Shown one piece after another: positions 1 through 8,265 of a stretch of DNA of 64,000 bases. Numbering within the stretch: the stretch's first letter is position 1; each line of letters begins with the position of its first letter. Source of the stretch: Cupriavidus sp. D384 (GTDB lineage: Bacteria > Pseudomonadota > Gammaproteobacteria > Burkholderiales > Burkholderiaceae); contig NZ_BBQI01000090.1 of the NCBI RefSeq assembly GCF_001652915.1, positions 1 to 64,000 on the forward strand, written 5' to 3'. Below the pieces are notes generated by a model. That model was not told the DNA's origin. It worked only from the letters and a program-made list of their open reading frames with translations, and made no database searches. Both the position numbers and the translations under genes were made by a program.

Positions 1-1255
1 CATGCGCGCCGCGTGGCGAATCGCGCAGCCCGCTCAAATCCGCCCCCGAAGGCGCCTGGTACAGGCGCAGGCCCAGTTCCGGCAGGATCGCAAACAGGTG
101 GTCGAAGATGTCGCCCTGGATGCGCTCGTAGTCCATCCAGCCCGTGCGCGTGCTGAAACAGTAGACCTCGATCGGAATGCCCTGCGAGTCTGGCTCCATC
201 ATGCGCAGGTTCAGCAACAGGTCGCGGTGGATATCGGGGTGCGCCCGGAGGAACGCGATGCCATAGGCGCGGAACGTGCCCAGATTGGTCAGGCGCCGGC
301 GGTTCACGGGATCGGTGTCCTGCCCCTGCAACGCGCGGTTGGTCTGCTCCACTTCCTGCTGCTTGACCTCCAGATAGTCGTGCAGCAGCCGGAAGCGCAT
401 CAGCGCCTTCACTTCGGTATCGTCCAGGAACCGTACCGACGTGGCGTCGATGCGCAGCGTGCGCTTGATGCGGCGCGCGCCGGACTCGAACATGTGCCGG
501 TAGTTGCGGTAGCTCTCGGAGAACAGCTTGTAGGTCGGCACCGTGGTCACGGTGTTGTCCCAGTTCTTGACCTTGACCGTGTGCAGCGCGATATCCATCA
601 CGAAGCCGTCGGCGTTGGACTGCGGCATCTCGATCCAGTCGCCGATGCGCAGCATGTCATTCGATGTGAGTTGCGTGCTGGCCACCAGCGACAGCAGCGT
701 GTCCTTGAACACCAGCAGCAGCACCGCCGACAGCGCACCGATACCGGACAGCATCCAGAGCGGCGAGCGGTCGATCAGGATCGACAGCACCAGCACGCCG
801 CACACCAGCCACAGCGCCAGCTGGGCAATCTGCACATAGCCCTTGATCGACCGCGTCTGCGCGCGGCGGCTGTTGGCGAAGACGGTCTGCCAGGCACCGA
901 GCACGCCTGACAGCATCAGGAAAACGCTGACCCACGTGCCGGCATGCGCCAGCCGCTCGATCAGGATCGAGAACTTGCCAAGGTCCGGCACCTGGCTGAT
1001 GCCGACCGTGATCACGGCCAGGAACACCGCGTAGCCAAGCCGCCGGTAAGTGCGATGGCGCATCAGCGCGGCCGCCCATTCGCGGTTGCCCGACAGGCTC
1101 AGCACACGATAGACCACACGGCCCACCACACGGGCCACCAGCCATTGCGCGACGGCGGCAATCAGCGCCAGCGCCAGCACATATAGCGAGATCTGCGCCC
1201 ACGGATGGGCGGGAATGCGTTGCTGGAACAGATCCAGCAGGGCGTCAAATGTCAT
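1..1255 (-). CDS. MscS-family mechanosensitive channel, YbdG-like (partial)
   Basis: The gene opens with ATG at 1255 and runs off the left edge, leaving 418 residues. Hydrophobic helices lie at about residues 23-41, 72-88, 105-124, 140-161 and 167-195. They are followed by the soluble MscS beta domain, with the pattern GDWIEMP near residue 205 and NWDNTVTTVPTYKL further on. The long N-terminal membrane region and the Tyr/Asn-rich segment after the beta domain match E. coli YbdG, a small-conductance inner-membrane channel that helps release solutes after osmotic downshock. Nearly the full family length (about 415 residues) is present, so only the extreme C-terminus is missing. It appears to stand alone, 104 bp from the sugE stop on the same strand. 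The family call is firm; YbdG orthology is an inference. Confidence 0.85.
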   Translation of the reverse strand, partial: MTFDALLDLFQQRIPAHPWAQISLYVLALALIAAVAQWLVARVVGRVVYRVLSLSGNREWAAALMRHRTYRRLGYAVFLAVITVGISQVPDLGKFSILIERLAHAGTWVSVFLMLSGVLGAWQTVFANSRRAQTRSIKGYVQIAQLALWLVCGVLVLSILIDRSPLWMLSGIGALSAVLLLVFKDTLLSLVASTQLTSNDMLRIGDWIEMPQSNADGFVMDIALHTVKVKNWDNTVTTVPTYKLFSESYRNYRHMFESGARRIKRTLRIDATSVRFLDDTEVKALMRFRLLHDYLEVKQQEVEQTNRALQGQDTDPVNRRRLTNLGTFRAYGIAFLRAHPDIHRDLLLNLRMMEPDSQGIPIEVYCFSTRTGWMDYERIQGDIFDHLFAILPELGLRLYQAPSGADLSGLRDSPRGAH

Positions 1256-1359
1256 CAAGGCAATGCAAGGAGATTCGGTTCGGAACAGCCGACAAGTCTA
1301 CTAGCCATGCGTCCCGGCGCCACACTTTGTATGCCTGACCCTGCAAATTCGGATTTGTC

Positions 1360-1677
1360 TTACGCCGGCAGCAGCTTCAGCCCGCCAATGCCGACGAAGA
1401 TCAGCGCCATCAGCAACAGCCGCGCCGGCGACGCGCTTTCGCCCAGGAACACGATGCCGATCAGCGTCACGCCGATGGCCCCGATGCCGGTCCACACCGC
1501 ATAGGCGGTGCCCACGGGCAGATGCCGCAGCGCCGCGCTGAGCAGGTAGATGCTGGCCAGCGCCGCGCCAATGCCCAGCAGCGTCGGCCCCGGACGCGTC
1601 CAGCCGTCGGTGTGCTTCAGGGCCAGCGCCATTACGATCTCGATCAGTCCCGCCACGACCAGCAGCGTCCACGCCAT
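1360..1677 (-). CDS. sugE: SMR-family guanidinium exporter (Gdx/SugE type)
   Basis: This 105-residue protein has four membrane helices and exactly the length usual for SugE/Gdx. The essential membrane Glu is at residue 13 in the pattern GLIEIVMALALKHTDG. The Gdx-specific positions Gly10, Ser42 and Trp62 are present, but residue 16, usually Trp in Gdx, is Met. The family exports guanidinium or quaternary cations in exchange for protons and works as a dual-topology dimer in the inner membrane. The start at 1677 follows a GAGGAGAG ribosome site. The gene is divergent from a LysR regulator, with an inverted repeat between them. The leader hairpin does not match guanidine riboswitch motifs that I know. 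SMR membership is certain; the substrate is inferred. Confidence 0.85.
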   Translation of the reverse strand: MAWTLLVVAGLIEIVMALALKHTDGWTRPGPTLLGIGAALASIYLLSAALRHLPVGTAYAVWTGIGAIGVTLIGIVFLGESASPARLLLMALIFVGIGGLKLLPA

Positions 1678-1718
1678 GTTGCTCTCCTCGCATCGGGCAA
1701 CCCCGGTTGCCCTTCCTG

Positions 1719-1736
1719 GAGCCACACTGTAGGCTC
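1719..1736. promoter_or_regulatory. Inverted repeat between sugE and lysR
   Basis: The arms GAGCC and GGCTC flank an 8-bp centre, making an 18-bp dyad 42 bp upstream of the sugE ATG and 49 bp upstream of the LysR ATG. The position fits a LysR operator serving both divergent genes. A second perfect dyad (GGGCAAC, 4-nt loop, GTTGCCC; 1695-1712) lies in the sugE leader. Function is inferred only from location and symmetry. Confidence 0.4.
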
Positions 1737-1785
1737 TGCAGATTGGCATAACCATTCGCACAAATCGCGGAAAGGCAATGCAAAA

Positions 1786-2679
1786 ATGCAGGAGGCAGAT
1801 TGGGACGACCTGCGCGTTTTCCTGGCCGTAAGCCGGCGCGGGTCTTTGGCGGCGGCGGCGCGGGCGCTGCGGGTCAATCATTCCACCGTGTTGCGGCGGC
1901 TGAACAAGCTTGAGGAAGACCTTGGCACGCGGCTGTTTTCGCGCGATCTGGGCGGCTATGTGATAACCCCGGCCGGTGAAACGCTGGCCGGGCAACTCGA
2001 TGGCGTGGGCGAACAGATCGATGCCGCGCAACGCGTGCTGGCCGGGCGCGACACCGAACTGAGCGGGCCGCTGCGCGTGACCACCACCGATACCCTCGCC
2101 TACGGCCTGCTGATGCCGGTTCTGGCCGATTTCCGGGTCCGGCATCCCGGCATCGAGTTGCAGGTGGTGATCCACAACACCTTCCTGAACCTGACCCGCC
2201 GCGAGGCCGACGTGGCCGTGCGCCCGGCTGCGGCACCGCCCGAGCACCTGCTGGGCCGGCACGCAGGACGGCTGCAGACCGCGCCCTATGCGTCGCGCGA
2301 CTATCTGCAGCGGATGGAAGCGCCCGCCCAGGCGCACTGGGCCGGCCATTGGTGGGTGTTGCCGGACGACAGCCTCGCGCACCTGGCGCAGGCGCGCTGG
2401 GCGCTTGCCAACGTGGCCGCCGACCGCTGCGCGGTGCGTGCCGACAGCCTGGTCGCCATGGCGCAGGCCGTGCGGCTCGGCATGGGCGCGGGCATGCTGC
2501 TATGTATGCTGGGCGACGCCGATGCATCGCTGGTGCGCCTGGCCGAGCCGGAGCCCGCGCTCGACACCCCGCTCTGGCTGCTGACCCATCCGGATCTGCG
2601 CCATAGCGCACGTGTGCGCGCCTTCAACGACTTCGTAACCGACGCGCTGCGGCAGTCGCCGTGGGTGCTCCAGGACTGA
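1786..2679 (+). CDS. LysR-family transcriptional regulator
   Basis: This 297-residue protein starts MQEADWDDLRVF and has the N-terminal winged helix-turn-helix (RGSLAAAARALRVNHSTVLRRL) at about residues 18-40. A periplasmic-binding-protein-like effector domain follows from about residue 90. Length and layout are typical of LysR regulators. The ATG at 1786 begins the LysR domain at its usual position, so the longer open frame upstream is not used. It is divergent from sugE and probably controls it and itself. The effector is unknown. Its stop codon sits in the loop of a 9-bp dyad that could end transcription. Confidence 0.88.
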   Translation: MQEADWDDLRVFLAVSRRGSLAAAARALRVNHSTVLRRLNKLEEDLGTRLFSRDLGGYVITPAGETLAGQLDGVGEQIDAAQRVLAGRDTELSGPLRVTTTDTLAYGLLMPVLADFRVRHPGIELQVVIHNTFLNLTRREADVAVRPAAAPPEHLLGRHAGRLQTAPYASRDYLQRMEAPAQAHWAGHWWVLPDDSLAHLAQARWALANVAADRCAVRADSLVAMAQAVRLGMGAGMLLCMLGDADASLVRLAEPEPALDTPLWLLTHPDLRHSARVRAFNDFVTDALRQSPWVLQD

Positions 2680-2688
2680 AGCACCCAC
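2661..2688. terminator. Hairpin between convergent lysR and HD-GYP genes
   Basis: The arms GTGGGTGCT (2661-2669) and AGCACCCAC (2680-2688) are perfect complements around a 10-nt loop that contains the LysR stop codon. No T-tract follows on either strand, so it may be a weak or Rho-assisted bidirectional terminator. Confidence 0.35.
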
Positions 2689-2718
2689 CGTGCGTTGCCG
2701 CGCCCTGCCCTGCGCGAC

Positions 2719-3909
2719 CTACCTTGCGTGCGGCGCGTACATCGCCATCAGCTGGTCGTCGCTGAAGCCCCATTGGCGAGCGTCCTCGAACGCAATCACC
2801 GTATCGTCGGCCTGGGTCAGGTCCAGCACCTCGGGCGGCAACGGCTTGGCGTCGGTCACCGAGTAGAACACCATCACGCGCGGCCGCAGCGGCTCGCCTT
2901 CGTTCTGGCCGCAGACCACCGCCAGCCGGCCCGAGCGCAGCCGCAACACGGTGCCCAGCGGGTAGATGCCGATGGTGCGCGTAAACGCCTTGAACACGCG
3001 GCGGTCGAACAGCGTATCGACGCGTACCGCGATGTATTCCATGGCACGCGCCGGCGACCACGCCAGGTGGTTCGGGCGCGGCGAGGTCAGCGAATCGTAG
3101 GTGTCGCAGATGGCCGCGATCTTGGCGTGGACGCTGATCTCGTGCTCCAGCAACCCGAACGGATAGCCGCGCCCGTCCACCCGTTCATGATGGTGGACGC
3201 AGACATCGAGCGGAATGTTGGTATAGAGCCGCGCCTCGTTCAGTATCCGGTAGCCGGCCGACGGATGGCGGCGCATCTGCTCCGCTTCGGACGGCGACAG
3301 GTCGCCGCCCTTCATCAGCAGCGATTCGGGCAGCGTCAGCTTGCCGATATCGTGTACCAGCCCTGCCAGCCCGAGTTCGCGCACCTCGCCGTCGGGCAGC
3401 TTGAGGTTGCGGCCCACGGCGATCATCAGCGCGCAGACCGAGAACGAATGCAGGTACGTGTAGTCGTCCTTGACCTTGAGCCGGGCCATCGCCAGCAGCG
3501 CCTGGGAATGGCGCGACAGCGATGTCGAGGCCGAATCCACCAGCAGCAGCGCGCCGTTGGTTTCCAGCGCGCGGCCCATGCGGACGTCGTTGAACAGGTT
3601 GCCGACCAGCGCGCGGCCGGTCTTGATCAGCTCGCGCGCGCGCTCCAGTTCGTCCTCGAAGCTCGCTTCCGGATCGTCGGTGGCGTCGTCGGCCTCCATC
3701 ATGTCCGGCGCCGCCGGTGTCGGCAGGTTCCGGCCCTTGAGGATGTCGATCCAGACGTCCTGCACGTTGGCGGACTGGATCTGCTCCACCTGCTCGTCGC
3801 TGGTGACCAGAAAACGCGATCGCCAGAACGGATGGTTGATCCACGGCCCGCCCAGCCTTGCCACGAACATGCCAATCTGCAGCTGTTCCGCCTTGATTCT
3901 TCTCAGCAT
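2719..3909 (-). CDS. HD-GYP domain cyclic-di-GMP phosphodiesterase
   Basis: This 396-residue cytoplasmic protein has an N-terminal DUF3391-like segment (about residues 1-60), an acidic linker and a complete HD-GYP domain. The signature residues are present: His154, His186-Asp187 in HDIGK, His215, and HHERVDGRGYP ending at residue 250. The family hydrolyses cyclic-di-GMP to pGpG or GMP with a metal centre, so an active enzyme is expected. There is no membrane segment or receiver domain. The start at 3909 follows an AGGGG ribosome site. The frame stays open for a further 363 bases upstream, but that stretch has no family similarity I recognise. Confidence 0.88.
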   Translation of the reverse strand: MLRRIKAEQLQIGMFVARLGGPWINHPFWRSRFLVTSDEQVEQIQSANVQDVWIDILKGRNLPTPAAPDMMEADDATDDPEASFEDELERARELIKTGRALVGNLFNDVRMGRALETNGALLLVDSASTSLSRHSQALLAMARLKVKDDYTYLHSFSVCALMIAVGRNLKLPDGEVRELGLAGLVHDIGKLTLPESLLMKGGDLSPSEAEQMRRHPSAGYRILNEARLYTNIPLDVCVHHHERVDGRGYPFGLLEHEISVHAKIAAICDTYDSLTSPRPNHLAWSPARAMEYIAVRVDTLFDRRVFKAFTRTIGIYPLGTVLRLRSGRLAVVCGQNEGEPLRPRVMVFYSVTDAKPLPPEVLDLTQADDTVIAFEDARQWGFSDDQLMAMYAPHAR

Positions 3910-4401
3910 GCAATCGCCCCTATCAAATGGCGCACGAAGCCCATGCCTCGCGTACCCGTTCAAGCGGGGCTCTGGTCGGGCCGGCCCCTTGCTCTGATTC
4001 TTATCGTTGGCCGCCATTATCGGCAGGCTGCCGGATTTCTTTAGTGTTTTCTGTTCGGACGCCGATTCCGCGGCATCTGCCCGATCCCACGCCACCTGCT
4101 CTTCGCCAGGCAGACGGTTGGTGCAAGGCCGCATTTGCGCGCCGACGGACAGCATGCCAAAAGTCAGACCCATCCAGACCATGTTGCCCCAAAAAACAAC
4201 ACCAGCGGCCACGGCGCGATGCGCACGACCATCGCGCCGCCGGGCGGGCGGCCTGGCTGCTTTGTTCGGCACCCCGCAGACCCCATCCCCCGGTTGCGTG
4301 AAACTTGTCGGCGCCAGGCCTGGCCTGCGCGTTCAGGCTTGATATTCGCGGCGAATTGCCGTTATCTGTTGTCGACCACCGCCATTGCGTCTTTCTGCTT
4401 G
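3910..4401. other. Divergent intergenic region, no gene recognised
   Basis: These 492 bases separate the divergent HD-GYP and J-domain genes and must hold both promoters. Short frames exist on both strands, and the HD-GYP frame is open through much of it, but none shows a convincing start site or family motif. A perfect CCAGGCCTGG palindrome lies at 4314-4323. I see no clear sigma-70 promoter. Confidence 0.5.
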
Positions 4402-5499
4402 ATGCACACCCACTACGACAACCTCAAGGTTTCACGTGACGCCCCGACCGAAGTGATCCGGGCCGCCTACAAATCCTTGAGCCAGAAATATCATCCCGAC
4501 CGGCACGCGGACAGCGAGGAAGCCAATCGCATCATGCGGCTGCTGAACGCGGCCTACGAGGTGCTGAGCGACCCGGAACGCCGGGCCGAGCACGACCAGT
4601 GGATCATTGCCGAAGAAAAGCGCGAGGCCGAGCGGACGCTACGGCAGGCGCAGGCCCAGCGCGCATCGGCGGCCCAGGCCCAACGCCAGGCCGCGCAGCG
4701 TCAGCAGGCCGCGCGCCAGTCGGCCGCCCGCCCGGCGCAGCAGGCCCGAGCCGCCGAGCCGGAGCCTGCCGACGCGCCGCCGTTCCGTTCACGCAAGGCA
4801 CGTCCGGAACGGCAGGAGCGCCAGGAACGCACCCGCCGCGCCGCCCGCGAGCGCGGCGCCGACGGTCCCGCCGTGCCGCTGCCGAAATATGGATCGATCG
4901 CACTCTATGCCGCCATCGGCGCGATCATCGTCATCATGCTTGGAGACTGGTCGGGCCCCGGAGAGGCGACGGCCAGCGGTACCGATGCCCGCCCAGTGCC
5001 CGCCAGCGCGGCGCAGGCGCAGGCGCCCGCATTGGTCAGGACTGTGTCGCCGGGCGTGCAGCTCGCCAGCCGCGAGCGCGGCTATACCCGGCCGTCGATG
5101 ACGCCGCGCGGCATGCCATGGCCCGATCATTCGGGCTACCTGCCGGGGTATCCGGTACTGAACGGGAATGGGTTGTCGACGCTGACGGTGGACAATTCGG
5201 GAAGCGCGTCCGACGTGCTGCTGAAACTGGTGGCCGTCGACGGCAATGCGCCGCTGCCGGTGCGCACCAGCTTTGTGCGCGGCGGTTCGTCGTTCACGAT
5301 GGAGAATATTTCGCCCGGCGCCTACGACCTGCGCTACCAGAGCCTGGATTCCGGCGAGATCTTCCGCTCGGAACGCTTCGATCTCTCGGAAGTCCGCGAG
5401 GCAGCGGGCACCAGTGCCAATCGCAATGTCTTCAAGCTGTACGCGGTGCCGGGTGGCACGTCGCGCTCGGTGACAATCTCCGAGCGCGAATTTCCCTGA
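4402..5499 (+). CDS. J-domain protein with a single membrane segment
   Basis: This 365-residue protein begins with a J domain (about residues 3-70) carrying the essential His31-Pro32-Asp33 motif that stimulates DnaK-type Hsp70 ATPase. An Ala/Gln/Arg-rich, probably helical linker follows (about 75-155), then one membrane helix near residues 163-183 and a C-terminal region that should be periplasmic. There is no Gly/Phe region or zinc finger, so it is not DnaJ itself but a membrane-anchored co-chaperone of the DjlA/DjlC kind. The frame extends upstream to 4135, but the J domain begins right after the ATG at 4402. The partner and the role of the C-terminal domain are unknown. Confidence 0.82.
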   Translation: MHTHYDNLKVSRDAPTEVIRAAYKSLSQKYHPDRHADSEEANRIMRLLNAAYEVLSDPERRAEHDQWIIAEEKREAERTLRQAQAQRASAAQAQRQAAQRQQAARQSAARPAQQARAAEPEPADAPPFRSRKARPERQERQERTRRAARERGADGPAVPLPKYGSIALYAAIGAIIVIMLGDWSGPGEATASGTDARPVPASAAQAQAPALVRTVSPGVQLASRERGYTRPSMTPRGMPWPDHSGYLPGYPVLNGNGLSTLTVDNSGSASDVLLKLVAVDGNAPLPVRTSFVRGGSSFTMENISPGAYDLRYQSLDSGEIFRSERFDLSEVREAAGTSANRNVFKLYAVPGGTSRSVTISEREFP

Positions 5500-5614
5500 G
5501 GCGGAGCCGGGGCTGGACACCGGCTCGGGCGGCCCTGCACGCGATGGCGGCAGGGCTCAAGACTTCAAAGACCTCTGCAGGCCCAGGTAGAGACCTTTTA
5601 GGCCTCGGTAGACC

Positions 5615-6358
5615 TTAGTAGGCCTTGGGCTGCGGCTGGCTGTTCGGCGCCACATAGGGCTTCGGCTTGGGTGCCGGAGCCGGCACATTGCCGTAAAGTT
5701 TCTGCCAGCGGGACTTCAGGCCGTCGGCGATTTCCTTCTGGTTGTACTGCTCGGCGAAGTCGACCACCGTCATGCCTTGCTGGTTCTTCAGGCGCATGTC
5801 CGCACCTTCGTCCAGCAACAGCTTGACCGTCTCGATATGCCCGCCACGCGCCGCCATCATCAGCGGCGTGGTGCCATTGGGGCTCTCGGCGTCCAGATAG
5901 GCGGCATGGTCGACCAGGTACTTGACCACGTCGTTGTGCCCGTTCGTCGCGGCGTAGTGCAGCGGCGCCCAGCCCTTCTTGTTGACCTCGGCCTCTTCGC
6001 CATCGACCATCAGCTTGATCATGTCGAGATCGCCATTGAGCGCCGCCATCATCAGCGCGTTCTCGCCGGCCGGGTTGGTCTTGTCGAAGTCGATGTTCTT
6101 GGCCTTGATCAGCGCCGTGGCCGCCTTCTTCGACTTTTCGCGCAGCGCCACCACCAGCATCGGATTGCCGCGGTTATCCACCAGGTTGGGGTCCACGCCC
6201 TTGGCCAGCAGCTTCTGCACGGTATTGCCGTCGTCGAATTCCACGGCCTTGCGCATGTCATCGGCCGGTGCAGCCTGCACCAGCGCGCAGCCGGACATCG
6301 CCGTCAGGCCTACCAGGGCCATTGCCGATGCCAGGCGTCGAATCTTGATATCAAGCAT
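5615..6358 (-). CDS. Exported ankyrin-repeat protein
   Basis: This 247-residue protein has an N-terminal signal sequence (basic IKIRR, hydrophobic core to about residue 20) ending in MSGC. That is compatible with a lipobox at Cys24, although Met at position -3 is unusual and cleavage after VQA is also possible. Four to five ankyrin repeats follow, with typical patterns such as GWAPLHYAATNGH and GTTPLMMAARGGHIE, then a Pro/Lys-rich tail. Ankyrin repeats bind proteins; no catalytic function is implied. Its start overlaps the end of tatD by 8 bases (ATGCTTGA), so the two are translationally linked. The 3' flank has degenerate roughly 20-bp repeats containing AGGCCTA and AGGTCT. Confidence 0.85.
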   Translation of the reverse strand: MLDIKIRRLASAMALVGLTAMSGCALVQAAPADDMRKAVEFDDGNTVQKLLAKGVDPNLVDNRGNPMLVVALREKSKKAATALIKAKNIDFDKTNPAGENALMMAALNGDLDMIKLMVDGEEAEVNKKGWAPLHYAATNGHNDVVKYLVDHAAYLDAESPNGTTPLMMAARGGHIETVKLLLDEGADMRLKNQQGMTVVDFAEQYNQKEIADGLKSRWQKLYGNVPAPAPKPKPYVAPNSQPQPKAY

Positions 6359-7148
6359 GAGAATTCCTGTCTATGTGCTTGAAAAGACGAAAGAAGTTAT
6401 CCGTCGTCTGCTCTGCCACGGCCTCCACGGGCACGTCGCGCAGCCTGGCGATGAATTCGCCCACATGGCGAACCCAGGCCGGCTCGTTGGTCTTGCCGCG
6501 ATACGGCACCGGCGCCAGATACGGCGAATCGGTTTCGATCAGCATGCGGTCCAGCGGCACCTTCTTCGCGGTTTCCTGCAGGTCTGCCGCGCTCTTGAAC
6601 GTGACGATGCCCGAGAACGAGATGTAGAAACCTTCGTCAAGCGCCTGCTTCGCAATGTCCCAGGTCTCGGTAAAGCAGTGCATGACACCGCCGGCCTCGC
6701 GCGCATTTTCCTCTCGCATCAGGCGGATCGTGTCGTCGGCCGACGACCGGGTATGGATGATCAGCGGCTTGCCGGTCTGGCGCGCGGCGCGGATATGGGT
6801 GCGGAAACGTTCCCGCTGCCATTCCATGTCATCGACACTGCGGCCATTGAGCCGGTAGTAGTCCAGGCCGGTCTCGCCGGTGCCCACCACGCGCGGATGG
6901 GCGGACAGCGTCACCAGCCGCTCCAGCGTCGGCTCTTCGGCATCTTCCTCGTAGTCGGGATGCACACCCACCGACGCGTAGAGGTTGGGGTGCTGCTCGG
7001 CCAGCGCCAGCACGCGCGGAAAATCCTCCAGCGTCACGGAAATGCACAGCGCATGCGTGACCTGGTTGGTCTTCATGTTTTCCAGCAGCTGGGGCAGACG
7101 CTGCGCCAGTTCCGGAAAATCGATATGGCAGTGGGAATCGACAAACAT
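6351..7148 (-). CDS. tatD: TatD-family metal-dependent deoxyribonuclease
   Basis: This 265-residue TIM-barrel hydrolase starts MFVDSHCHID, with metal ligands His6 and His8. Further family ligands appear in VGTGETGLDYY (Glu), PLIIHTR (His), VMHCFT (His) and IETDSPYL (Asp). Family members are Mg-dependent 3'-5' exonucleases linked to DNA repair or oxidative-stress resistance. The start at 7148 is set by the canonical N-terminus; the longer open frame upstream overlaps the GNAT gene and is not used. The 3' end overlaps the ankyrin gene by 8 bases. In this class of bacteria tatD often lies close to holB and tmk, as here. Confidence 0.93.
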   Translation of the reverse strand: MFVDSHCHIDFPELAQRLPQLLENMKTNQVTHALCISVTLEDFPRVLALAEQHPNLYASVGVHPDYEEDAEEPTLERLVTLSAHPRVVGTGETGLDYYRLNGRSVDDMEWQRERFRTHIRAARQTGKPLIIHTRSSADDTIRLMREENAREAGGVMHCFTETWDIAKQALDEGFYISFSGIVTFKSAADLQETAKKVPLDRMLIETDSPYLAPVPYRGKTNEPAWVRHVGEFIARLRDVPVEAVAEQTTDNFFRLFKHIDRNSHA

Positions 7149-7164
7149 GGTGCGTACTCCGCGC

Positions 7165-7674
7165 TCAGCCCAGGCGGCGGCCCAGGATGACGAGGTCGCG
7201 CTCGACCCCATCCAGTACGGCCACGCGCGGCAGGTCGCCCCAGCGCGAGAAGCCGTGGCGCTCGAACAGGGCCAGGCTCGGTGCGTTGTGGCCGAAGATA
7301 AAGCCCAGCAGCGTGTTGACGCCCACCCGGGGTGCATGCGCGATGGCCTGTTCCAGCAGGAAGCGGCCCAGGCCCTTGCCACGGAAGTCCTCGTGCAGGT
7401 AGATCGAGACTTCGGCGGTGGCGCCATACGCCGGGCGGCCGTAGAAATCCGAAAAGCTGACCCAGCCGGCCATGCGGCCATCGGCGGCTTCGCATACCCA
7501 GAGCGGGCGGCGTTCGGGCAGGTGCGCCGCAAACCACGCCTCGCGCGAAGCCACGGACACCGGCTCCGTATCGGCCGTCACCATGCGCGACGGCACGGTA
7601 CTGTTGTAGATGTCGACGATGCCAGCCAGGTCGTCACGCGTCGCCAGACGCACCGCAAAACCGCTATTACTCAT
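7165..7674 (-). CDS. GNAT N-acetyltransferase, phosphinothricin/methionine-sulfoximine acetyltransferase-like
   Basis: This 169-residue single GNAT domain has the N-terminal pattern IVDIYNSTVPSRMVTADTEPV, typical of the PAT/MnaT branch that acetylates phosphinothricin, methionine sulfoximine or sulfone. The acetyl-CoA loop is FRGKGLGRFLLE. The start at 7674 gives the usual family length; the frame extends upstream but into the PilZ gene. It lies 16 bp upstream of tatD and is probably co-transcribed with it. Substrate is inferred from the subfamily. Confidence 0.82.
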   Translation of the reverse strand: MSNSGFAVRLATRDDLAGIVDIYNSTVPSRMVTADTEPVSVASREAWFAAHLPERRPLWVCEAADGRMAGWVSFSDFYGRPAYGATAEVSIYLHEDFRGKGLGRFLLEQAIAHAPRVGVNTLLGFIFGHNAPSLALFERHGFSRWGDLPRVAVLDGVERDLVILGRRLG

Positions 7675-7717
7675 AAAAACAGACACTTGCGAAGCAAGCT
7701 TCGCATCTCGCATGAGG

Positions 7718-8137
7718 TTACAAGGTCTGCGTGGGCCGCCCCGATTCGATGGTCTTGCCCAGCAGTTCTTCCACCGCGCGCTTGAGCGCACGGCCATTGT
7801 CGTCGTCCGGCAGATGCACGCCCACACCAGGGGTCTTCATCGGCGTGCCAGCCGGCGTGATCCAGGCAACAGTGCCCTGCACCTGGTATTTCTGCGGCCG
7901 GTCCAGCAAGGAAAGCACCAGGAAGACCTGCTCGCCCAGCCGGAACGGGCGGTTCGACGGCACGAAGATGCCGCCGCGTGCCAGGAACGGCATATAGGCG
8001 CCGTAGAGCCCGGCCTGGTCCTTGATCGACAGCGACAGCACATTCGGCCGCTGCGGCGCGCCACCTGTGGCGGGCCCCGCCGGATTGACTGGCGCGGCTG
8101 GCGCTGGACGCGCCGGCATCGTGACTGGTGCATTCAT
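7718..8137 (-). CDS. pilZ: PilZ-domain protein (type IV pilus PilZ-like)
   Basis: This 139-residue protein has a Pro/Ala-rich N-terminal 30 residues followed by a PilZ fold (LSLSIKDQAGLYGAYMPFLARGGIFVPSN, then the strand VQGTVAWITP and GVGVHL). The N-terminal RxxxR cyclic-di-GMP motif is absent, as in the type IV pilus assembly protein PilZ, which works by contacting FimX and PilB. Position directly after holB is the classical location of pilZ in many gamma- and betaproteobacteria, which supports this reading. Confidence 0.82.
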   Translation of the reverse strand: MNAPVTMPARPAPAAPVNPAGPATGGAPQRPNVLSLSIKDQAGLYGAYMPFLARGGIFVPSNRPFRLGEQVFLVLSLLDRPQKYQVQGTVAWITPAGTPMKTPGVGVHLPDDDNGRALKRAVEELLGKTIESGRPTQTL

Positions 8138-8265
8138 GTTTGACCCCTGCAGTGCTTTGCCCGCTTGGGCGGGCTATGGAATATGGGAAATGCGTGGCTC
8201 GACTTTTACCACGTGTGCCCATCGATGCCTATGTTTTTGGCTTCGCCCTGCCGGTTTTGTCGCTT

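Noticed and set aside
1678-1740. Possible guanidine riboswitch in front of sugE
   Set aside because: The leader has one perfect hairpin with a CGGG/CCCG loop but no ACGR loops, no ykkC-I core and no class III pseudoknot pattern that I can recognise.
3910-4272. N-terminal extension of the HD-GYP protein
   Set aside because: The frame is open, but the canonical N-terminus begins at 3909 behind a good ribosome site and the extension has no recognised domain.
8158-8175. GCCCGC-TTGG-GCGGGC hairpin upstream of pilZ as a terminator
   Set aside because: No T-tract on either strand and it lies between genes that should be co-transcribed; left as a simple hairpin.
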